The position numbers and the translations under genes were made by a program. This document shows, piece by piece, positions 55,301-63,203 of a DNA stretch of 64,000 nucleotides. The number at the start of each line of letters is the position of its first letter. Position 1 is the first letter of the stretch. The notes beneath the pieces were generated by a model that did not search any database, was not told the origin of the DNA, and worked only from the letters and a program-made list of their open reading frames with translations. Source of the stretch: Nematopogon swammerdamellus (taxonomy: Eukaryota; Arthropoda; Insecta; Lepidoptera; Adelidae); contig OX336343.1 of assembly GCA_946902875.1 (NCBI GenBank), forward strand, positions 18,523,596-18,587,595. The letters are read 5' to 3'.

Positions 55301-58300
55301 TATGTAAATAGTTTGTGTTTTCCGTCCAGTTCAGTGTAGCCGGCACGACCGAAGGGAAGCACTGGCGTGGCACCAAGTTCACCCGGTGTTATGGGCTGAC
55401 ATCACGGATGTTGTAGGTGATGTAGCCAACCATGACAGTTTCCATAAAAAAAAAATATAATAAAAAAGTGAAAAATTCAGGGGTGGTCGGGGGCTCCGAC
55501 GGGTGCTCGTGCAAGAAACATGTTTTTTCAACGTTTTTTTGTTTGTGGTGCAAACACCTCGGTGCTCGAGGCCGACTCGCACTTGGCCGATTTTTATTAT
55601 GGACTCTGACATGGTTGGCTATATTACCACCTACATCCGTAATGCCAGCCCATCACACCTTGGTGAACTAGGCGCCATGTCATTGCTTCCCTTTGGTCGT
55701 GACCAAGGAGCTTTGAACCAGAATAGTCTTGCCCAGGGCGCGGGCGGTGTGGCTTGGGTTGCCAGGTGCCCGGGATTTCCGGGATTGTCCCGGGCTAGGC
55801 TCCAACGTCCCGTGTCCCGGGCGAAGGATCATTTTATCCTGGAGAGTGCAATTTGTCCCGGGAAGAAAAATATGTTTGTACATACGACTTGACATCGCGC
55901 AAAGATGCCGGCGAACAAAAGTCCAGATGCTGATAAATTACTAAAATTTTGCAACTCACAAGAAATATGAATAATTTAGGAAGATTCTACTTTCATTTTA
56001 GTGTAGTGTTGATTACTAAAGTTAGAAAAATTTCGCCGTAAAAAATTGTAACAGAAAAAATTTCTTACATTTCTCCACCTTATTTGTGAAGGACTACGTA
56101 GTAGATACGTCCCGGGAAGGCTAACATCACCCCCAAGGTTCGCGACCCACAGATTTAAAAACACTGACCTAGCTATAGCTTAGAGATACGCTGCCTCTTG
56201 GCTGCCTCTCGGCTGCCTCTTGGCTGCCTCTTGGTTGCCTCTTGACTGCCTCTTGGCTGCCTCTTTTGGCCTCAAGTAATATAAATGTAAAATGTGTTCA
56301 GTAAGTTTTTTTTTAAATGGAAACTGACACGGTCAGCTACATCACATACTAACATACGTGATGTCAGGCCATACTACCTTGGTGAACTAGGTGCAATGTC
56401 AGTGCTTCCCTTCGGTCGTGCCATACAATGTCCGTATGTTCCATCTAGTCTGAACCTAAACCAGATCAAACTAAATATTTTCGGATATAGGAGGAAAAAT
56501 TATCGATGTATCAAGTTAGAGCTGCTGCCACCGCGCGCCGCCCGCCCCGCGCCGCCGCGGTCCACGCAGCTAGCGGCTGCGCAGACGTTGCCGGTAGATC
56601 ATCTCCTGAATTTCCCGGCAGACATGTTTACTCTGTGGAAGTCTGCAAACATCATTCTTCATACAGATTAAACCGTCACTTCTACTTTCAGATATGTAGG
56701 TGAAGTGACTAAAATGAACGTTATTAAAATTAGATGGCTAAGCGGAGGTTGAATTTAGGGTTCGTATTTAGGTAGATAATCGTATACACATATTTTAAAA
56801 GGTTGACAAGGTTAATTTAGCATGACTTAGCTCGCATTAAATTTGAAATGCTTTTAAACGTCATCTACCCCCATGCATTAATGTTAAAATAATAAGTGAA
56901 CTTAACGTAGGTGGTCCGAATTTTATGTCGTTAACATGTACATAAACTGCTGGTGTTTAATCATGTATTGTGTGTTAAAAAAATATTCTTCTCCATAGGT
57001 TCCACGTCCTTTTTCACCAAAAGGATGAGTTTCTATGAAAATGCAACGGAAGGCATCGCTGTCCGCCATCTCGCTCGCTCGACGCACCTATACACTGATG
57101 ATTAGAAACCGACACAGAGCAGCCACAGAATACGCAGCACAACCACAGAGCACAACACAACACCACGACACATTATTTATGTATGACACACGCGGTACCT
57201 TATCTGCCTTATTTACGTCTCCGCCTCATCGTGATGCCTTTGCTCTATCTTTTTGTCTCAATAATTATTGCAATTTAATTCAATTCGAAGATTAAACGAA
57301 CGCAGCTATTTTAAAATTCGTAGTAAGAAATATTTGTAACACGTGCAAGAGAAATCAAAATGGCGAATGAATTTGAAATTGGAACATGGATTCGCGCGAG
57401 AATGTGCGGCGGCGTGCGAAGCGTCCGCTAAACTGCGTCCGTTCTTTATCTTTGAATTTGTATAAGAATTGTTCCGATAAGGTAAAGTGAGGCTGGTCAC
57501 AACTATTGATTAGATACCGACGGGTAAACGAATCAATTCTAAGTACACGTTTTCTTTATCGGCCCGCTTGTACTGACTAACCTTAAGGTTGCTTTAGTTC
57601 TCGCTGACGCACCCAATTCCACATATCAGTAGTTCAAAGCTAATCAAATATTATCGCATCTTCTCTACATATCTTCTGTTGAACTTGACAAATATTTAGC
57701 GTACTAATGCTTGCGATGCATTGCTGCATTCGGAATGGATTTAAATAGTATTTTGCTATTACCTACTTATATTTCACTACATTAATCGACGCTAAGTCAA
57801 AGGTTGACTGGAAGAATGATCTGTAAGGGATAAGCCCGAGAGGGATAAGATCGAAAGGCGATTGAATGGAAGGAATATGACCACTGCCAGATGATTAGAA
57901 GTACTTGTTAAATCATTCATAATATTAACAATTAACGTTCTTAATTTTCATTCTATAACAAATTCTTGTGCAAATTATTAAAAAATAAAAGTTTTAAAGT
58001 GTCGTACTTTGTAATTATCGTCGTTGTAATTATAGTACAAATACGATAATTATCGTACGAAATCCAAGTCTGCGCATGTGTCGGGCGGGCGGGAGTCGGG
58101 ACAGAGTAGACGTGTGAGCGGTGCTCGGGGTGTGGGCGGAGATTTTGATAACCAATTTACTGTCAGCGCCGCCGGCCGCCTTTCCGCCGCGCCTCCCTCA
58201 CTCCGCCAAACGGACCCAAAAAGTGAATTCTGCGCATTCCCCCACCATTTTCGCCGAGCGGTATTAACTCGTGCCGGCACCTGCTGTGCTGCTAAATGGC

Positions 58301-58698
58301 ATTGGCAGCAAAGTTTTAACCGAAGGTGGTGAATTGGGCCGATAATAAAGTAAATAATTTATTTATTACCTACAATCTGTCCGGACGCTGGGGCCTATAG
58401 AGCTGCTGTACGTGGGTATCCTATGCAGACTGGCCGACGGGTGTATCTGGGGCCTCAGGTGACTGCTGCCGCCGTACACACCGCGCTGCAGACCCATGAT
58501 GGGAGAGTCCGCTCTCGAGGTATCCAAAGCGCTCGTTTCGTCCGTCTCCTCCTCGATAACCCCGGGTTTGTAGAATATCTTTCCAGAAGACGGCTGCACT
58601 TTCGGACGCGTCTGTTCACCATATTGACCCTCCTCTCCGTCACTGCGAAGACGCATCTCGTAGGAAGTCGTCGGCCTTAGACGCTCCTCGCTCGTCAT
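38627..58698 (-). CDS. Irk: inward-rectifier K+ channel (Kir/Irk), gene 2; alternative first exons
   Basis: Isoform A joins 49522-49383, 48850-47793, 38880-38627 (1452 nt, 483 aa). Isoform B replaces the first exon with 58698-58370 (1641 nt, 546 aa). All junctions are GT-AG and in frame. In isoform A numbering: TM1 about 98-124; C146 and C178; filter TIGYG 166-170; TM2 about 180-206; Q196 at the rectification position; PKHR 210-213; and Gly248 where Kir2.1 has Glu224. The tail is Ser/Pro-rich and ends acidic, then KTKA. It is a second plasma-membrane Kir subunit that could homo- or hetero-tetramerise with gene 1, which lies tail-to-tail 2.2 kb away. Confidence 0.92.
38927..39320 (+). mobile_element. 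5S-type SINE
   Basis: Full length with a slightly altered head ('cctcgctcgataactcag') and an intact 5S-like segment. It lies 46 bp inside the long gene 2 intron. Confidence 0.8.
39345..39435. repeat. fragment of the 28404-type dispersed repeat (reverse)
   Basis: 'cacggggagagatccagtgg' is the reverse complement of the start of the copy at 28404. Confidence 0.5.
39758..40165 (-). mobile_element. tRNA-headed SINE, full length
   Basis: Starts with the T-run and 'aatgtaatccggtatggg' and ends 'actcggccacccgccgc'. The B box is GGATTCGAACC inverted. Confidence 0.8.
40291..40972 (+). mobile_element. PIF/Harbinger-derived element with transposase relic
   Basis: Inverted termini AGCCTAGTTCA.ATTAGTAGA... 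of about 35 bp are flanked by TTA(A). Inside, 40534-40671 translates as KRIWTRGWIKRRDTHGASAL and then LLRELAEEDAQR, the N-terminal signature of Harbinger transposases. A frameshift follows and then 'LCLRMTPA'. GC-rich spacer; not functional. Confidence 0.72.
41015..41320 (+). mobile_element. tRNA-headed SINE, 5' truncated
   Basis: Begins in the central domain ('ttgccccttactgggtgg'). The tail is interrupted at about 41211-41275 by other sequence before 'ctcattcatatcggattt'. Confidence 0.65.
41361..41640. repeat. 28404-type dispersed repeat, second long copy
   Basis: Same order of blocks as 28404-28735: 'agccccactgcatctctt', 'gatgccgtgc', 'cagcacaacaccgatta'. Confidence 0.55.
41641..42782. other. 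gene 2 intron, no feature recognised
   Basis: AT-rich sequence. Overlapping minus-strand open frames at 41667-42034 are Cys/Val-rich without a recognisable domain. Confidence 0.4.
42986..43375 (-). mobile_element. tRNA-headed SINE, full length
   Basis: Starts 'tttcatgtaatccggtatgg' and ends 'ccactcggccacccgccgc'. Head boxes are intact on the minus strand. Open frames on both strands here are SINE shadows. Confidence 0.8.
43883..44105. repeat. imperfect tandem repeat, about 60 bp, four units
   Basis: Each unit contains 'ccgaaacattgtttctg', 'taaacatctac' and 'tgtttcagaaactgtgta'. It forms the right subterminal part of the element 42783-44157. Confidence 0.7.
44551..44926 (-). mobile_element. 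short non-autonomous Helitron, copy D
   Basis: 376 bp. On the minus strand it begins TCAATA after A and ends with the GC hairpin and CTAG before T. It has the same terminal and (CATA)n regions as A and B, without the minisatellite or the approximately 800-bp unit. Confidence 0.8.
45138..45219 (+). mobile_element. 5S-type SINE, 3' fragment
   Basis: Tail only: 'gacatgtcacctagg' to 'gtgtcagtttccata' and A-run. Confidence 0.6.
45548..45755. repeat. 28404-type dispersed repeat (reverse)
   Basis: 'cccgataatcggggtaagta' through 'ggaaggaccgtgccaagg', in reverse relative to the copy at 28404. Confidence 0.5.
45823..46230 (+). mobile_element. 5S-type SINE, full length with internal insertions
   Basis: Starts 'tcatcctcggtagctcag' and ends 'tgtcagtttccataaaaa'. 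The 5S-like segment is partly replaced ('gcacacctgggcgcggtcag'). Confidence 0.75.
46258..46405 (+). repeat. (GACA)n dispersed repeat, 3' copy
   Basis: Matches 5037-5172 from 'caacgggctacctattacgg' through the GACG/GACA run to 'gatacggaaccctaaaaa'. Confidence 0.65.
46733..47306 (+). mobile_element. internally deleted mariner-like element
   Basis: 574 bp with related inverted ends (AAGGGTTTTGCAGAACGC and AAGGGTTTTTCATTAAGAGCGC) and TA on both sides. The transposase starts MERYTLEQRVEIVKIYYQNQ at 46840. The DNA-binding region and most of the catalytic region are missing. It resumes as WPPRSCDLTPLDYF...VKSLVYADKPQ, the third-Asp region of mariner-type enzymes, and ends at 47226 after a frame change. 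It is a dead copy in the gene 2 intron. Confidence 0.8.
47321..47550 (+). mobile_element. 5S-type SINE, 5' truncated
   Basis: Starts in the central domain ('gtactaggtggtagggttta') and ends 'gtgtcagtttccattg'. It lies just inside the gene 2 intron, 240 bp from exon 2. Confidence 0.75.
47793..48850 (-). CDS. Irk: gene 2 exon 2 (intronless channel core)
   Basis: Acceptor cgtttcag, donor GTGAGC. A single 1058-nt exon covers what gene 1 spreads over exons 2-6: 'VLKNGECNI', TM1, TIGYG, TM2, '[13 protein letters not shown]', 'FFIWPITMVHRI', 'EILWGHRFVPMV', 'VDYSKFDETAQVDTPLCS'. The open frame continues past the donor to 47611, but that part (GELAHILLASLC...) has no Kir similarity. GC-rich, unlike its surroundings. 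Confidence 0.95.
49383..49522 (-). CDS. Irk: gene 2 exon 1a (N-terminus, isoform A)
   Basis: ATG at 49522; encodes MRHARDPESPNSKEETQ... to YYPNGK, then AG before GTTTGT. The split Arg codon joins ...NGK-R-SRSHRHG. The intron to exon 2 is only 532 bp. Confidence 0.78.
49523..49800 (-). promoter_or_regulatory. probable 5' UTR / promoter region for gene 2 isoform A
   Basis: Repeat-free and relatively CpG-rich up to about 49660. On the minus strand 'cattttcacagtactcc' lies at its far end, followed by 'ttcactgaa'. No TATA box or exact start could be fixed. Confidence 0.3.
49840..50400. repeat. dispersed repeat bounded by 'cccgactacg' motifs
   Basis: Starts 'cccgactacggcgaagcc', has a (TATG)n stretch, and is followed by a second block from 'cccgactacgaaaaagg' to 'tagtcgggcg'. 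The type is common in moth genomes; class unknown. Open frames 49878-50226 belong to it. Confidence 0.45.
50440..50535 (-). mobile_element. RTE-like LINE 3' end, reverse copy
   Basis: (ATC)n followed by 'gtccactgctggacataggc' and 'aaggcacgccaccacacgc', complementary to the element end at 13000-13135. Confidence 0.65.
50557..50920 (+). mobile_element. short non-autonomous Helitron, copy C
   Basis: 364 bp, from A|TCAATA to GC hairpin (slightly altered) and CTAG|T. It has the same terminal sequence as copies A, B and D. Confidence 0.78.
50921..51461. other. sequence upstream of gene 2 exon 1a, no feature recognised
   Basis: No open frame or repeat could be named. Confidence 0.4.
51462..51590. 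repeat. 28404-type dispersed repeat fragment
   Basis: 'ccagcacaacaccgattaca' followed by 'gtgtcggaatacatacagcg'. Confidence 0.5.
51930..52157. repeat. two adjacent inverted repeats
   Basis: The first pair is 'acggagctctccga' near 51937 and 'tcggagagctccgt' near 52019. The second is a hairpin at about 52046-52157 with arms of roughly 45 bp ('gaaaatcattggaaaaaata' opposite its complement) and an 8-nt loop. Small foldback elements. Confidence 0.65.
52322..53140. repeat. 24-bp minisatellite, about 34 units
   Basis: Unit GTACAACGTACAGGCGTAGCCAGC in phase throughout, with three main variants at its start (GTACAACG, TTACAACG, GCGCAACG). Because 24 is divisible by 3 and the unit has no stop in several frames, both strands show long 8-residue-repeat open frames. 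The plus frame lacks an ATG before the array. No protein is called. Confidence 0.92.
53290..53400 (+). mobile_element. tRNA-headed SINE, central fragment
   Basis: 'ttgcctcttactaggtggta' to 'ccgtactggatgtaagatgg', without head or tail. Confidence 0.55.
53401..54949. other. sequence between the gene 2 first exons, no gene seen
   Basis: AT-rich sequence. The only named item is the palindrome at 54443-54482. Confidence 0.4.
54443..54482. repeat. perfect 40-bp palindrome
   Basis: TAAGGGCTATTCAACAATTG followed at once by its exact reverse complement, with no loop. Confidence 0.9.
54950..55090 (-). repeat. (GACA)n dispersed repeat, reverse fragment
   Basis: 'ggtccccgtaccccgtatcc', a TGTC/CGTC run and 'gcgcgttgaaattttcaca', the reverse of the 4776-5172 family. 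Confidence 0.55.
55145..55215. repeat. 28404-type dispersed repeat fragment
   Basis: 'agccccactgcatctctccc' followed by 'cgtgtatgtcgtaaatgg', then cut by the SINE at 55218. Confidence 0.55.
55218..55450 (+). mobile_element. 5S-type SINE, 5' truncated
   Basis: From 'cccttcttatattactaggt' to 'gacagtttccata' and A-run. Confidence 0.75.
55600..55705 (-). mobile_element. 5S-type SINE, 3' half, reverse
   Basis: 'ggactctgacatggttggct' to 'cccatcacaccttggtgaac' and 'tcccttt'. Confidence 0.6.
56190..56272. repeat. 12-bp tandem repeat (GGCTGCCTCTTG)n
   Basis: About seven units with single-base variants. Confidence 0.85.
56312..56425 (-). mobile_element. 5S-type SINE, 3' part, reverse
   Basis: 'ggaaactgacacggtcagct' to 'cagtgcttcccttcggtcgt'. 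Confidence 0.65.
56426..58369. other. sequence between gene 2 first exons, no gene seen
   Basis: Two CpG-rich patches (56515-56600 and 58070-58280) might be regulatory. Open frames there have no recognisable protein character. Confidence 0.35.
58370..58698 (-). CDS. Irk: gene 2 exon 1b (alternative, longer N-terminus)
   Basis: ATG at 58698 in a near-perfect context (gccaccATGa). It encodes 109 codons (MTSEERLRPTTSYEMRLR..., with a YKPGVIEEETDE stretch) and ends TGT-AG before GTAATA. The two leftover bases AG are identical in phase and identity to those of exon 1a, so it splices into exon 2 in frame. It could instead be the end of another gene's exon, but no other in-phase partner was seen. 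Confidence 0.65.
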
Positions 58699-58836
58699 GG
58701 TGGCAGTCGTCACTTTGTCATTTTTATCGAAACACTAATAGATGTCATTTTAGATTCAAAGTTTGACTATATCTTTCACTTCAGTTCTGAATAGATCACG
58801 TTTTATTATGTTCGCCATCGCTGTTGAACGGTTAAT
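58699..58836 (-). promoter_or_regulatory. putative 5' UTR of exon 1b with short upstream ORFs
   Basis: On the minus strand 'tgttctattccag' just before 58836 looks like an acceptor, so exon 1b may be an internal exon with a further 5' exon upstream. The leader contains two upstream ATGs: one opens 19 codons (MANIIKRDLF...), the other four including stop (ATG ACA AAG TGA). Confidence 0.35.
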
Positions 58837-59444
58837 CTGGAATAGAACACAAACAGTTTCTTACTTAATTGAAATAATGAAATATTTTACCTACTTAGAT
58901 TCTTATTAGATTGTTATTCGAAAGTGCAAAACAATAGTCCTACCAGAATGTTATTATATTGTTTTATAGATTATGTATGACTGAGTTCTGCCGGGGCGAC
59001 ACACCTCTAACAAGAGGTAGCAACGGTCTACTTTGCCCAGTATCCGGGTGTGAGTGACACCTATTATCTCTGAATTAACACAATTTCAACATTAGTCATC
59101 GTCCGAGATGAGCCCAGTTGTTCGCGGGAACATTATCTTGTTGTCTACATCTGAGCCCACGCTGCTCCTCTGGCCAATGGCCTGACTCCGTTCCCGTGAA
59201 CACCCGCGAATGTTGCCCCAATTACATTTGTCACGCACGCACGACTCCTGGCGCCATCTAGCGATGAGTAGCGTAAGCGAACGTTGACATAAACTTACAA
59301 GGTTCTAATTTCAACTGGTTTGGTTTCCGTGATTTTATTGTGAGTTTGAGAACTTCGAACAAGATATACAAATATTTAGTTTTTTTACTTAGTTTGTACT
59401 AGTGAGAACATTTCAATAATTGATAAATGGTCCAGTTGTTCTGA

Positions 59445-59623
59445 GGGCCTAGTCCGAGTTTACGTGACAGCTACGTAAACGTCAAATACCGATCGAATTA
59501 AGTTTTTATGTATGGAGCTCTCTAGTTGCGCCGCGGTGAGCGTATTGTGCTCCCATACATAAAAACTCAATTCGATCGGTATTTGACGTTTACGTAGCTG
59601 TCACGTTAACTCGGACTAGGCCC
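59445..59623. mobile_element. foldback MITE, 179 bp
   Basis: Arms of about 75 bp starting GGGCCTAGTCCGAGTT are inverted with very few mismatches ('gacagctacgtaaacgtc' on both). It is flanked by a 5-bp duplication TCTGA (59440-59444 and 59624-59628). Confidence 0.85.
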
Positions 59624-59628
59624 TCTGA

Positions 59629-60983
59629 TAAATCATTTGGGCCGATTTCACCATCTCCCGTGTGACATTTCTCATACAGTTGAGAGGATAGACAGAAAAT
59701 ACTTTATTGCTGGAATAAACATTCAACGGTAATAAGTACATTAGAAAATTTACATACGTGCAAAGGCAAACTTATCCCTTATAGAGATTTCTCACAGTCC
59801 AACCTTTTGATGTTTGAGATTCGATTAATATAGTGGAACAAAAGAGTAACAAAAGAGTTGAACGTGAGAATTGAAGATAAAATAATAATAATACAAATAC
59901 CTACTTATTAATAATACATATGAGTACATGCTAGTTAAATAAAAGCCATACTCATGTTACTACACATAAATGACGAAGTATATATAGAACATAACTACTT
60001 GTCCATTATGAAACAAAAGTTTTTTGACGTGATGATGTCACGTCTTATAAATTGATGAACACCGGCTGCACGCACGAAGAAGTGTAACGTTCCATCTAAA
60101 ACTGTGTGTGCAAGCGAGAGCGCGATAGAGACCTATGTGTGCAAGCGAGAGCGCGATAGAGAGGCATAGGCATATAGTAGGAAATACAAAATATATTTCT
60201 CCGTCTTTTGCGAGCCTCGAACCATGCCACCATCACTGACCAGACTTGTTATCCACGCGGGCTATCGACCGTGTACATATCGCTGCAAATTTTCTCAACA
60301 GTATGTGAATTTCATGGAGCGAATTTCATGGAGCGACATCTAGCGTCCACATCTAGCGTCAATATTAAATTAAATACTTCAGCCAGCGGTATACTTGATT
60401 TAGCAGTTAGGTAATTGTTGCAACGTTGAACATGTAGATGGCGTTATGTAGGTTTTTTAAATATAAATTAAACAAAAATTAATAGTCGTTATTTTCTCAT
60501 ATTTTTTATTAGTTATTATCACATCTTTATCATGTACTTAAATTAATTTTACATGTTAAATATCCGCCGGAACTGATTTATTTATGACATCATCACGTAA
60601 AACTATCGTCCATAAACCGACTTTACAGACAACCAATTTTTTCAGGTTTTCACTGCACCTTCACCAGCGGCGACTCCTGGTCCTGAATATTGGGTTGGCT
60701 CTGGCTAAGGATTTTTTTTTTCATAATTTCATAACTTAGGTACCTACGCGTTAATTTATTTCTACCACAATGAGTTCAAAAACTGAAAGACGATTACGAT
60801 ATAGATAGTTTATAATATTTAGTTTAAATGATTTATTTTGCTCACTTACGATTTATTTGTCTGTAGATAGGTAGGTACCTACCGGTTATGTCAAAGCTGT
60901 CGAGTTGCAGCCGACAACAGCGACGTCTCCCTCCTCTGGCACGACGACGACGAGACAGGCATACAAGCTTGAATTGTTACATT
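59629..60983. other. upstream sequence, no gene seen
   Basis: Contains a short direct repeat 'tgcaagcgagagcgcgatag' at about 60109 and 60141. Nothing else could be assigned. Confidence 0.4.
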
Positions 60984-61169
60984 TTATTTGTACTTGAAGT
61001 CCACTCTTCGTTCCACAGACAAGAAATTTTCGATGACTCGATCGTGAAAATCTTCTTTCTTCCTCAATTTTGTTAGCAACTCCTTTTCCACAGATATGTA
61101 AGAGTGCCAAATTACTGAGTCTCTCTTGTCCTTGAGTGCTCCGTAGATAGCTCGGTAGGAGTTTGCCAT
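60984..61169 (-). CDS. candidate small protein of 61 aa, function unknown
   Basis: ATG at 61169 (tataATGg). It encodes 61 aa starting MANSYRAIYGALKDKRDSVI and ending RRVDFKYK. The protein is charged, with a Lys/Arg/Glu-rich centre (TKLRKKEDFHDRVIEN), one Trp, no signal peptide and no transmembrane segment. I do not recognise the family. Its composition is more protein-like than neighbouring open frames. The stop codon lies within AATAAA (ACAAATAAAATG), so the transcript would have almost no 3' UTR unless another signal is used. It could also be chance. Confidence 0.33.
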   Translation of the reverse strand: MANSYRAIYGALKDKRDSVIWHSYISVEKELLTKLRKKEDFHDRVIENFLSVERRVDFKYK

Positions 61170-63175
61170 TATAATTACCAATAAATCACTTTAAATTTAA
61201 CAACACTGAACAGGATTCATCCATACAAAGTCCATACCTACATAACGGAATATAATTATGCAGCTATCAACTCGCGAGCCAATGCGCACACACACGCGCA
61301 TACAACACACCTAGCCTAGCTCGCTAGTCGCATCGCATCGCACTTCACAGCACAAGAATACTCGTCGTGTGGACGCAGCGCGCACACACCCACACACGCA
61401 ACACACACACACCTAGCTCGCTCGCTAGCTCGCTCTACTCGCTACCGCGTCACTAAATGCACTCCCAGCTGCGCCAACTCGAAAGGCTGATCAGCGGGTC
61501 CGCGAGGGACGGGGGGGACATCGGTCGCTTCCGCCTTGTATGGAATACGATGGCGCTTCAAAATGTAGCCAACCGGCCAATGAATGCCTTGATGTGTCGT
61601 CATTCGTCGTCGCCCGCGTTTGACGCGCGCGAAATTTCAAATTATGTAACGGGTACGGGATTGACGTTTTATCTTATTAATCGTGGATTATATGACTTAA
61701 ATAATATAACATTTATTTTAGCCTGATACTTCTGTATTAATGGTGTCATTCATTTTATTCGGTTTGGCGGCGCCAACCTCGCCAACTGAGAGGAGTCGCC
61801 GCTGACTTCACGAACATAATACAGTTTTATGTGTTTTTTGAATAAAGGAAGCGATTTGCAATGTTGAATAAAGTGCGGAGAAGTTAACCGGCAACTACAT
61901 TTTAGCCGAAGGTGGTGAAATCGGACTGAACTTGTTTTACATTGGTGTTCCCCTCTATAATTGGATTAAATACCTTGCTGTCAGTGGTGTACTCTCTCGC
62001 TCATTACCATGGCTAATTGCCTATATCTCGCACACACTTCATTGCATAGCAAGCCGGCACGCATGCGCGCTGCAGTGCGCAGGTACGTCGCGGATTAATT
62101 AATATGCAGTTGTGTGTAATTGAGCCGACGACGACGACGTGTGACCTTCGTGAGAGCATCTCGTTAGACCCGATAAACGCGTGACGGATTAGTGACCGGG
62201 GTAGAGCACGATCGCTGGCGAGTTGATTTCTGAGAAAAATTGTCATAATATATTTGTTTTTCTTGATATCGGGATAATCCTACGTTATTCTAGAGAGGAT
62301 GATTTGGTCAATATGATTAAAAAACAAACAATTCAATCCAAGCAAAATAGCTTGAGTAAACGGATAAATAATATTATCAAAACTAACTGTCTTATTATTA
62401 AAAATTAAGAAATAATTGTCCGTTAGCGCAAAGATAATAACACGCATATAATAATTTTTTTCAGATTTTTCCTACGCACTAATTCTGAATAAAACGGATT
62501 ATGCTGGCGGCACTATTCGCCTTAAAGGAAAACAACGTGAGCAATAAAAAAGGACGCGCACAAGATTCGACTGGCAAAATATTACCAACAATAGATAGAA
62601 AACAAAGAAAAATTTGAAAGTTTCAGTTTGGCAACACTGAAATGAACGCCTAGCCTATGTCCATCCTGAAGGTCCATTCTAAATATTGGTTAAAGAATTT
62701 TTAAAATCGGATTAGTATCTTCGGTGATTTGATTACCTCCTACATACAAATGTACAAACTTTATCTCTTTATAATATAAAAAAATAATAATAATAATGAA
62801 GACACATCGTCCGGAGGTTTCCGGGACCCGACCACCGGTAGCCTGGGTCCGCCCCGCCGGCCGCCGCCGCCGGTGGTGGTGGAAACTCCATTTGTTTTTT
62901 ATATACCAATTTTAGATTTAAATTTTTAGGTTACAAAAAAATTGTTAAATTGTTATGAAAAGAAAATGTGTTAATAAAGATATAATTTAGTGTAATAATA
63001 ATAATAGTGTAGAAGTGTAGATTATGGTGTTGTTTTTATGAAAAAAATCTACAAACTAAAACAAAAATTTGTTAAAAATATATATCACTCGGTCACATCC
63101 GAGTGACCGAGTGATAACTCGCGCGCGGGAGCAGCGCCGCCGCTGTGCAATTTTCTCAATACCTCTCTCTTCAGG
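61170..63175. other. upstream sequence, no gene seen
   Basis: Starts with a CA/CG-rich stretch (61280-61450, 'acacacacgcgcatac') that could be promoter DNA for the small ORF. The rest is AT-rich, with a GC patch (62815-62890, CCGCCGCCGCCGG). Open frames are short. Confidence 0.35.
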
Positions 63176-63203
63176 CCCCCCCCCCCCCCCCCCCCCCCCC
63201 CCC
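63176..63203. repeat. homopolymer of 28 C
   Basis: An uninterrupted C-run (G on the other strand). Its length is likely to be unreliable in an assembly. Confidence 0.9.
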
